This document shows positions 1-9,777 of a stretch of DNA of 64,000 nucleotides, piece by piece. The stretch is from Tabrizicola sp. (GTDB lineage Bacteria; Pseudomonadota; Alphaproteobacteria; Rhodobacterales; Rhodobacteraceae), in contig NZ_JALHQD010000003.1 in the NCBI RefSeq assembly GCF_022842145.1, positions 1 through 64,000 of the forward strand. The letters are read 5' to 3'. Position 1 is the first letter of the stretch. Each line of letters begins with the position of its first letter. The notes under the pieces were generated by a model, which was not told the DNA's origin, searched no databases, and saw only the letters and a program-made list of their open reading frames with translations. Made by a program: the position numbers and the translations under genes.

Positions 1-1700
1 AGCGCATGGTCGCGCCGGTTCCAGGGCAGGTCCTCGTTCGAGATCACCCCGGCCTCGCGCTCGGCCTTCGAGATGTTGCGGACCTGGCTGGTGCCGGTCT
101 TGCCCGCCATGACCATCGTCGGATCGACGATGCGGCTGGACTTCGCCGTGCCGTGTTCGCCGTTCACCACCTCGTACATGCCCTTGCGCACGGCGGCGAG
201 GTATTCGGGCGGGACCTCCAGCGGTAGTGCCTCCGGGGCGGGTAGTTCCTTGTCGCGGACCATGCGGACCAGACGCGGCGTCACGGCGCGACCGCTGGCG
301 ATGCGGGCGGTCATCACGGCCAGTTGCAGGGGCGAGCTCAGCACGTAGCCCTGCCCGATCGAGGCGTTGATCGTGTCACCGATCCGCCAGTCCTGCTTGT
401 GGCGTTCCATCTTCCACTGCTTGTTCGGCATGATGCCGTCGGTGATCGCCGACATCGGCATGTCGTAACGCTGGCCCAGGCCAAGCCTGCGGCCCATGTC
501 GGCGATCCTGTCGATGCCGACCTTCTGGGCGATGTCATAGTAATAGACGTCGCAGCTTTCCGACAGGCTGCGTTCCAGCCGGACCGTGCCGTGGCCCGCG
601 CGTTTCCAGCAGTGGAAGCGGCGGCCGCCGAATTCGATGTAGCCGGGGCAGCTGACCTTGGTGTCGGCGTTGATGACCCCTGCCTCAAGAGCGGCGAGCG
701 CGGTGACCATCTTGAAGGTGGACCCCGGCGGATAGGCGCCCGAGACGGTCTTGTTCGCCAGGGGCCGGTGGTCGTCCTCCATCAGGCCCTTGTAGTCGGT
801 ATGGCTGATACCGCGCACGAAGAGGTTCGGGTCGAAGGATGGGGCCGAGGCGCAGCACAGGACATCCCCGTTGGTCGTGTCGATCACCACGACGGCGGCG
901 CTTTCCTCGCCCAGGCGCACCTGGGCAAAGTTCTGCAGGTCTGCGTCGATGGTCAGGCGAATGTCGGTGCCGGGGTCACCCTCCTGGCGTTCCAGTTCGC
1001 GCATGACGCGGCCGGCGGAGTTCACCTCGATCCGCTTGGTCCCGGCGTCGCCGCGCAGGGTGTCCTCCATCCACTTCTCGACACCGATCTTGCCGATCTG
1101 GAATTTCGGGATCTTCAGCAGGGGATCGGGGGCGTCCAGTTCTGCCAGGTCCTTGTCGCTGACCGGGCCGACGTAGCCGACGACATGGGCGAAATCGAAA
1201 TCCAGGGGATAGCGGCGGGACTGGCCGACCTCGGGAACGACACCGGGCAAGGCGGGGGCGTTGACGGCAACCTTGGAGAAATCGTCCCAGCTCAGCCGTT
1301 CGGCCACGGTCACGGGGACGAAGGCCGACAGCGCGTCCACCTCTTCGATGGTGGCGCGCATCTCTTCGGCGGTCATCGGAATGATGCTGGCAAGACGCCG
1401 CATGACAAGATCGACGTCGCCCGCCGCCTCGCGCGTGATGACCACGCGGTAGTTCTGTTCGTTGCCCGCGATGATCTTGCCGTTGCGGTCCTGGATCAGG
1501 CCGCGGACCGGGGGGATCAGGCGGATGTTGATGCGGTTTTCCTCGGCGAGAAGCTTGAACTCGTCGGCCTGATCGACCTGAAGATAGCGCATCCGCACGC
1601 CCAGGACGGCGACCATCGCCGCCATCGCGCCGCCCAGCATCAGGGTACGGCGGTTGAGGGTGCGGTTGCTTTCCTCAGTGTCGCGGGCCGTGCGTCTCAC
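1..1700 (-). CDS. mrdA: Penicillin-binding protein 2 (peptidoglycan D,D-transpeptidase), C-terminus cut by window edge
   Basis: This frame stays open from a GTG at 1700 to the left edge, giving about 566 residues without a stop. PBP2 is the class B transpeptidase that crosslinks peptidoglycan during elongation together with RodA and MreBCD. A membrane anchor lies near residues 20-40. The active-site serine motif STFK is at about residue 327 (in GAYPPGSTFKMV), an SESCDVYYYD stretch follows as the second motif, and KTGTS is at about residue 534. All three transpeptidase signatures are therefore inside the window and only the tail is missing. The GTG overlaps the mreD stop codon, so the gene is translationally coupled to the shape operon. 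rodA would be expected next, beyond the edge. Confidence 0.95.
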   Translation of the reverse strand, partial: MRRTARDTEESNRTLNRRTLMLGGAMAAMVAVLGVRMRYLQVDQADEFKLLAEENRINIRLIPPVRGLIQDRNGKIIAGNEQNYRVVITREAAGDVDLVMRRLASIIPMTAEEMRATIEEVDALSAFVPVTVAERLSWDDFSKVAVNAPALPGVVPEVGQSRRYPLDFDFAHVVGYVGPVSDKDLAELDAPDPLLKIPKFQIGKIGVEKWMEDTLRGDAGTKRIEVNSAGRVMRELERQEGDPGTDIRLTIDADLQNFAQVRLGEESAAVVVIDTTNGDVLCCASAPSFDPNLFVRGISHTDYKGLMEDDHRPLANKTVSGAYPPGSTFKMVTALAALEAGVINADTKVSCPGYIEFGGRRFHCWKRAGHGTVRLERSLSESCDVYYYDIAQKVGIDRIADMGRRLGLGQRYDMPMSAITDGIMPNKQWKMERHKQDWRIGDTINASIGQGYVLSSPLQLAVMTARIASGRAVTPRLVRMVRDKELPAPEALPLEVPPEYLAAVRKGMYEVVNGEHGTAKSSRIVDPTMVMAGKTGTSQVRNISKAEREAGVISNEDLPWNRRDHA

Positions 1701-2236
1701 AACCGTCTCCCGAAATTGTCCACTTCGCCGGTCGCGGGCTTCCGGAGGTCAAGCGCCAGCCGCGACAGGCCCACGACCACCGGGTAGACCGCGATCGACC
1801 ACAGCACCTGCACGATGGCAAAGCCGAACGGGGCCTGCGGCACGAAGGCAATGCCCAGGGCCAGCCGGTACAGCAGCATCATGCCGAGCATGGCGCCCGA
1901 GACCAAGAGCCATTCCACCACGAAACTTAACTCCCGCGTGAGCGCGATGCGCCCGCGCAGGATTTCGGTCGCCAGGATCACCACGGCGGTCCAGAGGCCG
2001 GGGGGGCGCATCAGGATCAGGTCCTCGGCCAGGATGATGATCAGGATCAGCGGCATCGGCAGGAAATCGGGCCGCCGCACGATCCAGGCCATGATCACGC
2101 AGATCAGAAGATCGGGGCCGGGCAGCGCGCCGGGCGCATTGCCCAACGGCAGAAGCCGGATGAACAGCAGGACCAGCGCGATGGCCACGAAGAGCGCACG
2201 GAAGACCCACTGTTCCTGACGCCAGAAATCACCCAT
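1697..2236 (-). CDS. mreD: Rod shape-determining protein MreD
   Basis: A hydrophobic protein of about 179 residues with five or so membrane segments and charged ends, as expected for MreD, the small inner-membrane subunit of the elongasome. I start it at the ATG at 2236 (MGDFWRQEQ). This ATG overlaps the mreC stop by eight bases, a coupling arrangement. A frame extending further upstream would only add a basic, proline-rich stretch lying inside mreC. MreD sequences diverge strongly between species, so the call rests on size, hydrophobicity and its exact place between mreC and mrdA. Confidence 0.88.
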   Translation of the reverse strand: MGDFWRQEQWVFRALFVAIALVLLFIRLLPLGNAPGALPGPDLLICVIMAWIVRRPDFLPMPLILIIILAEDLILMRPPGLWTAVVILATEILRGRIALTRELSFVVEWLLVSGAMLGMMLLYRLALGIAFVPQAPFGFAIVQVLWSIAVYPVVVGLSRLALDLRKPATGEVDNFGRRL

Positions 2237-3230
2237 CGACGGCCTCCGGCGCGGGGCCTTCTGCGGCACCGGAACCGGCTTCCTCGACGTTGCCGCCCTC
2301 GGTCTCGACTGGCGGGGCACCCGCCGCGGCCTCGGCGGCCCCGGCCGAGGTGTCGGGCAGGGGCGCTGTGGCGGGCGGGGCGATCAGGCTGCCGGGATCG
2401 GTGATCGGTTCCAGGTTGTGGCTGCGCAGCACGCGCAGGAACTCCAGCCGCTGGTAATCCGCCGCCAGAACCACCCGCAGGCGCTTGTCGGTGCTAAGCG
2501 CCACCTGGCCGACCAGAAGACCGGCTGGAAAGACCTCGCCCTCGCCCGAGGTCACGACGCGGTCGCCGGGGCGGACCTCGTCGGTGTCCTCGATGAACTC
2601 CAGCGGCGGCAGGGGCGAGTTGTCGCCCGAGAGAAGCGCCTTCTGCCCCGAGGGCTGGATGGTGACGGGAATGCGGCTGTTGCTGTCGGTGACCAGGATC
2701 ACCCGCGCGGTGCGTTCGCCCACGCCCGAGATGCGGCCCACAAGGCCGATCCCGTCCATCGTCGCCCAGCCGTCGCGGATGCCGTCGCGGGCGCCGACGT
2801 TCAGCAGGACCGACTGGCGGAAGGGGCTGCCGCTGTCGGCCATCACGACCCCGGTGACATGGGTCAGCTTGGGGTCAAGGCGCACATTGTTCAGGTCCAG
2901 GAGGCGGGCGTTCTTCTGTTCAAGCTGAAGCGCCGCCTCTTTCCAGGCCTTCATCTGCTGCAACTCGCGCTTCAGCTCCTGGTTCTGTTCGTAGATCCGG
3001 GTGTAGGACTGGAAATCGTCGACCATGCCCGCGACCATCGTGATCGGTCGCATCGCCCAGTCGAAGTTCGGCACCACCGCATCGATGATCGCGGCGCGGA
3101 AGCGTTCCACGCGCGGGGAATCGATCCGCCAGATCAGAAAGATCGCCAGCAGGAACAGCACCGCGATCCAGACCAGCAGACGGCGCAGCGGGCGCGAGTA
3201 TTCCTCGGGGGCGGTGCGGTTCTTGGCCAC
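2229..3230 (-). CDS. mreC: Rod shape-determining protein MreC
   Basis: A 333-residue bitopic protein. It has a short cytoplasmic basic N-terminus, one membrane segment at about residues 16-34, a coiled coil at about 72-112 rich in Q, E, K and L, and then the periplasmic beta-domain (VMADSGSPFRQSVLLNVG; DGIGLVGRISGVG). MreC links MreB and MreD to PBP2. The C-terminal 60 residues or so are a low-complexity Ala/Pro/Glu tail, common in this order. Start is GTG at 3230, preceded by an AAGGAAG ribosome site about eight bases away. It follows mreB by 33 bases. Confidence 0.95.
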   Translation of the reverse strand: MAKNRTAPEEYSRPLRRLLVWIAVLFLLAIFLIWRIDSPRVERFRAAIIDAVVPNFDWAMRPITMVAGMVDDFQSYTRIYEQNQELKRELQQMKAWKEAALQLEQKNARLLDLNNVRLDPKLTHVTGVVMADSGSPFRQSVLLNVGARDGIRDGWATMDGIGLVGRISGVGERTARVILVTDSNSRIPVTIQPSGQKALLSGDNSPLPPLEFIEDTDEVRPGDRVVTSGEGEVFPAGLLVGQVALSTDKRLRVVLAADYQRLEFLRVLRSHNLEPITDPGSLIAPPATAPLPDTSAGAAEAAAGAPPVETEGGNVEEAGSGAAEGPAPEAVDG

Positions 3231-3263
3231 GTGTCAAGCTTCCTTCGCCGCAGGGGCGCGCGC

Positions 3264-4529
<1,266 letters not shown>

Positions 4530-5291
4530 ATGACAGGGACTGGACGCGTGGCGCTGGTGACGGGGGCGGGATCGCCCGGGGGAATCGGCTTTGCCACCGC
4601 GCGGGCGCTGGTGGCGGCGGGCGCGCGGGTTGCGATCAGCGCGACCTCGACGCGCATCCACGACCGCGCGGCGGAGTTGGGTTGCCTGGCGCATATCGCC
4701 GACCTGACCGACGCGGTGCAGGTGGCGGGCCTTGTGGCCGCGGTCGAGGCAACCCTGGGGCCGGTGGAAATCCTGGTGAACAATGCCGGCATGGTGCAGA
4801 CCGGCAAGACGGTCAGCGACGGACGACTGGCCGAGATTGACGATGCCGCCTGGGCGCATCATCTGGCTTTGAACCTGAACACCACCTTCCACTGCTGCCG
4901 CTCTGTCCTGCCTGGAATGGCCGCGCGCGGGTTCGGCCGGATCGTCAACATCGCCTCGGTCACCGGACCCCTGGTCACTTTCGCGGGGGCGGCGGGCTAT
5001 TCCACCGCCAAGGCCGCCGTGGCCGGCCTGACCCGGTCCATCGCGCTGGAATATGGGGTGCAGGGTGTCACCTGCAACGCGGTCCTGCCCGGCTGGATCG
5101 CCACCGAAAGCCAGACCGAGGAGGAAGCGCGGGCAGGTCTTGCAACCCCCTTGCGGCGGTCCGGCACGCCCGACGAAGTGGCGGCTTGTGCCGCCTTCCT
5201 TGCGTCGGATATGGCCTCATACGTCACGGGCGCGATGCTGGTGGTCGATGGCGGCAACGTGCTGCAGGACATGAAGGGCCAAGACCTATGA
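4530..5291 (+). CDS. SDR family NAD(P)-dependent oxidoreductase
   Basis: A 253-residue classical short-chain dehydrogenase/reductase. The cofactor glycine motif is TGAGSPGGIG (residues 11-20), one residue longer than the usual TGxxxGIG. NNAG is at 84-87, and the catalytic triad is Ser143, Tyr157 and Lys161 (YSTAK). The C-terminus (YVTGAMLVVDGG) is typical of 3-oxoacyl-ACP reductase-like members, but the substrate cannot be read from the sequence. The stop overlaps the start of the next gene (ATGA), so the two are probably co-transcribed. Confidence 0.9.
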   Translation: MTGTGRVALVTGAGSPGGIGFATARALVAAGARVAISATSTRIHDRAAELGCLAHIADLTDAVQVAGLVAAVEATLGPVEILVNNAGMVQTGKTVSDGRLAEIDDAAWAHHLALNLNTTFHCCRSVLPGMAARGFGRIVNIASVTGPLVTFAGAAGYSTAKAAVAGLTRSIALEYGVQGVTCNAVLPGWIATESQTEEEARAGLATPLRRSGTPDEVAACAAFLASDMASYVTGAMLVVDGGNVLQDMKGQDL

Positions 5292-6031
5292 CCGATTTCC
5301 TGCCTGGTGTTCCCGGCGATGCGGTGCTTGCCGCCCTTGGCCGCTCACCCGGCAACGAACTGGCCTCGGGCAAGTTTGACAGCCCGGAATCCTCCGCCGC
5401 GCTGGTGGCCAATGCCTTCGGCTGGTTTCTCGACCGGCCCAGGTCCATGCTTCCCCTTCCCGGCGTGCCGATGGGTCTGCCGGAGGCCCTGGAGATCGAG
5501 GCCGAGTTGCGCTTTCCCTGGAGCGGCGGACGCCACCCCTGGCTGGATGCGGCGATCACCACGCCCACCACGCTGGTCGGGATCGAAAGCAGACGCTACG
5601 AGCCGTTCCGGCCCGGCAAGGCCAACAGCTTTTCCGAAGCTTTCGACAGCCGGGACTGGGGCGCTGGCATGAGGCGGTATACGGCGATGCGGCAGGCCTT
5701 GGCGACGGGGCGGCAAAGCTACCGCTGCCTGGACGCCGTGCAATTGGTCAAGCACGCCTATGCGTTGCGGACCCAAAGCCTGAAGCGGGGCCTTGGCGCG
5801 GTGCTGGTCTATCTGCACGCGGCGCCTGCCACCTGGGCCAACGGCAAGCCGGTGTCCCGCGACGCCATCGCCCGGCATCAGGCCGAGATCGCCGATTTCG
5901 CCCGGGCGGTGAAAGGCGATAACGTCAGCTTTATCGCATTGCGCTGGGCCGACCTCCTGGCCGACTGGGCGAAGATCCCTGCGGTGGCCGCCCATGCTGC
6001 GGCGATCAGCGCAAGGTTCGGCCCGCTTTAG
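5288..6031 (+). CDS. Hypothetical protein, possible PD-(D/E)XK nuclease fold (PGN_0703-like)
   Basis: A 247-residue protein starting four bases inside the SDR stop. The core stretch EIEAELRFPWSGGRHPWLD followed by TTLVGIESRRYEPFR resembles the PGN_0703-type putative restriction endonuclease family, as I remember it. In that reading the Asp of HPWLD and the Glu of GIESR would be the metal ligands of a PD-(D/E)XK fold. The last catalytic position is Arg here where the family normally has Lys, so activity is uncertain. No methylase or specificity subunit is adjacent, so I do not read it as a restriction system. Family assignment is by recall and only moderate. Confidence 0.6.
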   Translation: MTDFLPGVPGDAVLAALGRSPGNELASGKFDSPESSAALVANAFGWFLDRPRSMLPLPGVPMGLPEALEIEAELRFPWSGGRHPWLDAAITTPTTLVGIESRRYEPFRPGKANSFSEAFDSRDWGAGMRRYTAMRQALATGRQSYRCLDAVQLVKHAYALRTQSLKRGLGAVLVYLHAAPATWANGKPVSRDAIARHQAEIADFARAVKGDNVSFIALRWADLLADWAKIPAVAAHAAAISARFGPL

Positions 6032-6148
6032 GCCAGATGCAAGGAGTTTGGCGCGGGCTAAGGTCAAGACCCGTGAACGCCCGCAGCCAAGTCATTGACT
6101 TCATAGGGATGGCCCCAGCCGCCACGCATGGCGCCGGGGGCCGGTTCC

Positions 6149-7726
6149 TCATTCGCCGTGGTAAGAGACGGTCTTCACATCCTCGCCCGGCGCGGTCTTC
6201 TGCCGCCGGATGATCAGCCGGTTCAGCGCGTTGATATAGGCCTTCGTCGAGGCCACGATCGTGTCGGTATCCGCCGACGAGCCGGTCACGATGCGCCCGT
6301 CCTCCTCCAGCCGGACCGAGACCGTCGCCTGCGCGTCGGTCCCCTCGGTCACCGCATGGACTTGATAGACCTGCAGCCGCGCCTTGTGGGGGAAGAGCAT
6401 CTTCACACACATGAACGCCGCATCGACCGGCCCGTCGCCCGTGGCGTCGATGTGGTGGTCGACCCCGTCGATGGTCAGGATCATGTCGGCCTCTTGCGGG
6501 CCCTCGGTGCCGCAGACGACGCGCAGCTTCTTCAATTGCAGGTATTCGTAGGCGTCGTTGGTCTGCTCGTCGCTGACGAGGGCGATCAGGTCGTCGTCGT
6601 AGACTTCCTTCTTGCGGTCGGCCAGCGCCTTAAAGCGGACGAAGACGTCGTTCAACTGGTTGTCGGCGAGGTCGAAGCCCAGGTCCTTCAGCTTGGACCG
6701 CAGCGCCGCGCGGCCCGAGTGCTTGCCCATCGTCAGGTTCTTCTGGGTCAGCCCGATATCCTCGGGGCGCATGATCTCGAAGGTCTGGACGTTCTTCAGG
6801 ACGCCGTCCTGATGGATGCCGGATTCATGCAGGAAGGCGTTCTTGCCGACGATGGCCTTGTTGAACTGGACCGGGAAGCCCGAAACCTGAGAGACGCGGC
6901 GGCTGAGGTTCATGATCTTGGTGGTGTCGATGCTGGTCTGGAACGGCAGGATGTCGTTGCGGACCCGCATGGCCATCACGACCTCTTCCAGCGCGGTGTT
7001 GCCCGCCCGCTCACCCAGACCGTTGATCGTGCATTCGATCTGCCGGGCACCGGCTTCAACGGCCGCCAGGGCGTTGGCGGTCGCCATGCCGAGGTCGTTG
7101 TGGCAGTGGGTGGCGAAGATGATCGTGTCGGCGCCGGGGACGCGCTCCAGAAGCATGCAAATGATCTTCGCCGATTCCATCGGGTAAGTGTAGCCGACGG
7201 TGTCGGGGATGTTGATCGTCGTCGCCCCCGCCTTGATCGCGATTTCCACCACGCGGCAGAGGTAGTCGTGCTCGGTCCGGGTCGCGTCCATCGGGGACCA
7301 CTGGACGTTGTCACAGAGGTTTCTGGCGTGGGTCACCGTGTCGTGGATCCGCTCGGCCATCTGATCCATGTCGAGGTTCGGAATCGCCCGGTGGAGAGGC
7401 GAGGTGCCGATGAAGGTGTGGATGCGGGGGGATTTGGCGTGCTTCACTGCCTCCCAGCAGCGGTCGATGTCCTTGAAGTTCGCGCGGGCGAGGCCGCAGA
7501 TGGTGCTGTTCTTGGCCCGGCGGGAGATTTCGGAGACGGCGGCGAAGTCGCCTTCGGAGGCGATGGGGAAGCCGGCCTCGATGATGTCGACCCCCATCTC
7601 GTCCAGGAGGGAAGCGATCTCCAGCTTTTCCTCGTGGGTCATGGTCGCGCCGGGGGACTGCTCTCCGTCGCGCAGGGTGGTGTCGAAGATGACGACTTTG
7701 GCTTGTTTGGCTGGATCGGGGGTCAT
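6149..7726 (-). CDS. leuA: 2-isopropylmalate synthase
   Basis: A 525-residue enzyme, the length of bacterial type 1 LeuA. It condenses acetyl-CoA with 2-oxoisovalerate, the committed step of leucine synthesis. The N-terminal barrel shows FDTTLRDGEQSPG (about residues 14-26), the metal-binding HCHND at 207-211, and GLGERAGNTALEEVVMA. The C-terminal part (about 390-525) is the leucine-sensing dimer domain, so feedback inhibition is expected. The start ATG at 7726 has AAGGA about eight bases before it. The upstream leader peptide suggests leucine-dependent attenuation. Confidence 0.97.
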   Translation of the reverse strand: MTPDPAKQAKVVIFDTTLRDGEQSPGATMTHEEKLEIASLLDEMGVDIIEAGFPIASEGDFAAVSEISRRAKNSTICGLARANFKDIDRCWEAVKHAKSPRIHTFIGTSPLHRAIPNLDMDQMAERIHDTVTHARNLCDNVQWSPMDATRTEHDYLCRVVEIAIKAGATTINIPDTVGYTYPMESAKIICMLLERVPGADTIIFATHCHNDLGMATANALAAVEAGARQIECTINGLGERAGNTALEEVVMAMRVRNDILPFQTSIDTTKIMNLSRRVSQVSGFPVQFNKAIVGKNAFLHESGIHQDGVLKNVQTFEIMRPEDIGLTQKNLTMGKHSGRAALRSKLKDLGFDLADNQLNDVFVRFKALADRKKEVYDDDLIALVSDEQTNDAYEYLQLKKLRVVCGTEGPQEADMILTIDGVDHHIDATGDGPVDAAFMCVKMLFPHKARLQVYQVHAVTEGTDAQATVSVRLEEDGRIVTGSSADTDTIVASTKAYINALNRLIIRRQKTAPGEDVKTVSYHGE

Positions 7727-7741
7727 TGGTCTGGTCCTTGT

Positions 7742-7813
7742 CTTAGCTGAGCGTGGGGGGCGCTGGTCACCTCTGAGCGGTCGCGCCCGGGGGCACGCTC
7801 AGAGGCGGCTAAG
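7742..7813 (-). promoter_or_regulatory. Putative leucine-responsive attenuator with alternative RNA stems upstream of leuA
   Basis: The transcript segment 7794-7813 can pair in two exclusive ways. Its 7796-7805 part forms a perfect 10-bp stem with 7770-7779 (CCTCTGAGCG against CGCTCAGAGG). Alternatively, 7794-7801 plus 7808-7813 pair with 7742-7755 as a 14-bp stem with a six-base bulge, ending just before the leuA ribosome site. The leader peptide stop codon sits inside the shared segment, so ribosome position should choose between the folds. No uridine run follows, so the outcome may be translational or Rho-dependent rather than a simple terminator. Leader-peptide control of leuA is known in alphaproteobacteria. 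Confidence 0.6.
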
Positions 7814-7834
7814 AAGCAGGAGACCAAGGGGCAT
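7799..7834 (-). CDS. leuA leader peptide
   Basis: An 11-codon open frame reading M-P-L-G-L-L-L-L-S-R-L, then TGA. Six of eleven residues are leucine, four of them consecutive, and the stop overlaps one arm of the alternative stems described for this leader. It lies 72 bases upstream of leuA on the same strand. The leucine run is the expected sensor for charged tRNA-Leu. No clear ribosome site precedes the ATG, and a GC-rich hairpin lies immediately upstream (plus-strand 7836-7855), which weakens the start assignment. Confidence 0.62.
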   Translation of the reverse strand: MPLGLLLLSRL

Positions 7835-8286
7835 CGTCGGGCGGAGCGCCCGGACGGTGGGGGAGATGTGGTGAGCCCTGATCATGGGGGGCGACTATAC
7901 GGGGGAAATCCGGGAAGGGAAGGGGTTTTGTTGCGGGCGGGGGCCGGGAGGGGACCGCTAGGGACATCCGGTGCGTCCACAGCGGGAAAATCGGTAAGCC
8001 GTGGAGTTTACTGGAAAGATTGTGGACAGTCAGGTTTGTCATCGGGTCCGGGTGTAGCCACTATGCAGGATAAAGCTTCGCTGGCTCGTGATGACGAGAA
8101 CAGATGGAACGCTTGACGAGAAACCGCGTTGGACAAAAGGGACCGTCCTCGACCTGACCGCGATTAGAATAGTTCTCTGCCGTGGTCATGTGCTACCAGT
8201 AAGGTTGACAGCTATCGGCCTGGGTTTTCGCGCGCGCAGTCCATTCGGAACCATGCGTGTACAACAGAGCATCAGGAGGAAGCGTC
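7835..8286. other. Non-coding stretch between leuA leader and sensor kinase
   Basis: About 450 bases with no convincing gene. On the minus strand, TATAGT at plus-strand 7893-7898 is a possible -10 for the leuA leader transcript, with no good -35. The plus-strand half, about 8050-8270, is less GC-rich and should hold the promoter of the kinase gene, but no consensus boxes stand out. Confidence 0.35.
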
Positions 8287-9339
8287 TTGCCACATACACT
8301 TCTCGAGCCCGCCGAGGCTGCGAGCACCTTGGCTGTGGTTGTTGCCTCCAACGAGCCGCTGCTTTTTCTGACCGAAGATCTGGTCGTCATCGCGGCAAGC
8401 AGTTCGTTCTGTCGGGCATTCGCCGTCGACCCGAAAACGGTCTTCGGACGTCATCTCAAGGATCTGGGACATGGCGAATGGAAGATGCCGAAACTTGTCT
8501 CCTTGCTGAAGACGACGGCCTCTGGAAGCGCTGAGGTCGAAGCTTACGAAATCGATCTTGTCAGACCGGACCAAGAGACGCGCAATCTGGTGATGCATGC
8601 CAAGGTTCTTGCCGATGGGCAGGACGGACCAGTGCGGCTTTTGCTGGCCATAACGGACGTTACGGTCGCGCGCGCCGAAGCGCGACACAAGGACGACCTG
8701 ATCCGCGAAAAGGCAATCCTGGTGAAGGAGATCCAGCACCGGGTGGCAAACAGCCTGCAGATCATCGCCAGCGTGCTGATGCAGAGTGCCCGCCGCGTCC
8801 AGTCCGAAGAAGCGCGGGGCTACCTGCAAAGCGCGCATCACCGCGTGATGTCGATCGCAGCCGTGCAACGGCAGCTGTCCGGATCGGACGGCGACACCGT
8901 CGTGATGCGCGACTATCTGGTCCAGCTTGGGGAAAGCCTGAGTGCGTCCATGATCCCCGATCCGGAATGCCTGCGCCTGACCGTGACGGTGGATGACAGC
9001 GTCGTCCCGGCGGCGTTGTCGGTCAGCATGGGGCTGATCGTGACCGAACTGGTCATCAACGCGCTGAAGCATGCTTTCCCCGAAAAGCGGCAGGGCTTGA
9101 TCGCCGTGGACTACCGGTCGGAGGGGACCGAGTGGACCCTCTCGGTGATCGACGACGGCGTCGGGATGGACACGGGCGAGAATGCTCCGAAGGCCGGGCT
9201 GGGGACGGGGATCGTCGAGGCTCTGACCCGCAACCTTGATGCCGGGATCGTGGTAAGCGATGCAGAGCCTGGTACTGCCGTCGTGATCAGTCATCGCGGG
9301 GCGAAGACGCAGAAGGAAGATCTTCCGCCCGCCGCCTAG
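8287..9339 (+). CDS. Sensor histidine kinase, HisKA_2/HWE-like, soluble
   Basis: About 350 residues. Order: an N-terminal PAS-like region (about 20-130), the phosphoacceptor helix with KEIQHRVANSLQII (His about 151), then an HATPase domain with N-box VINALKHAFP (Asn about 257) and DDGVGM. The QHRVxNxLQ helix is typical of the HisKA_2 group common in alphaproteobacteria. No membrane segment, so a cytoplasmic signal is expected. I prefer the TTG at 8287 because a full AGGAGGA lies six bases upstream. The in-frame GTG at 8257 has no such site. The adjacent response regulator at 9409 is the likely partner. Confidence 0.87.
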   Translation: MPHTLLEPAEAASTLAVVVASNEPLLFLTEDLVVIAASSSFCRAFAVDPKTVFGRHLKDLGHGEWKMPKLVSLLKTTASGSAEVEAYEIDLVRPDQETRNLVMHAKVLADGQDGPVRLLLAITDVTVARAEARHKDDLIREKAILVKEIQHRVANSLQIIASVLMQSARRVQSEEARGYLQSAHHRVMSIAAVQRQLSGSDGDTVVMRDYLVQLGESLSASMIPDPECLRLTVTVDDSVVPAALSVSMGLIVTELVINALKHAFPEKRQGLIAVDYRSEGTEWTLSVIDDGVGMDTGENAPKAGLGTGIVEALTRNLDAGIVVSDAEPGTAVVISHRGAKTQKEDLPPAA

Positions 9340-9408
9340 GAACAACACCCTCGCAGCGCAGTTGAGTAGCATGGCCGCCCCGAGTGCCGCCGAAATAAGG
9401 TAAGAGTC

Positions 9409-9777
9409 ATGAAGAACGACAGGGCGGTCGTGCTGGTGGTCGAGGACGACCCGCTGATCCGGATGGGAGCGGTCGATCTGGTTATGGCGGCCGGCTACGA
9501 GGCGCTGGAAGCGAGGGACGCCGACGCGGCGATCGCGATCCTGGAGATGCGGACAGACATCGATCTGGTCTTCACCGACGTGCAGATGCCGGGCACGATG
9601 GACGGGATCAAGCTGGCCCACTACATCCGCGAGCGCTGGCCTCCGGTGCGGATCATGGTCGCCTCGGGGGCCGCGATCCTGGCGGAGAGCGAACTGCCGA
9701 TGGGGAGCCTGTTCTTCTCGAAACCCTACAATGACACCGCGATCACCGACACGATGGCCCGAATGCTGGCCAGCTGA
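9409..9777 (+). CDS. Single-domain response regulator (CheY-like receiver)
   Basis: A 122-residue receiver domain with no output domain. Acidic pocket EDD is at 12-14, phosphoacceptor Asp57 in VFTDVQMPG, and the conserved Lys105 in FSKPY. It follows the HisKA_2 kinase by 69 bases in the same direction, so it is probably that kinase's phosphorylation target. Output is unknown. Such stand-alone receivers act through protein partners or phosphorelay. Confidence 0.92.
   Translation: MKNDRAVVLVVEDDPLIRMGAVDLVMAAGYEALEARDADAAIAILEMRTDIDLVFTDVQMPGTMDGIKLAHYIRERWPPVRIMVASGAAILAESELPMGSLFFSKPYNDTAITDTMARMLAS

Noticed and set aside
324-1787. Plus-strand open frame of 487 codons at the left edge
   Set aside because: The minus strand here encodes PBP2 with all three transpeptidase motifs, so this is its shadow.
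5288-6031. Restriction-modification system
   Set aside because: No methyltransferase or specificity gene is adjacent and the putative catalytic Lys is Arg.
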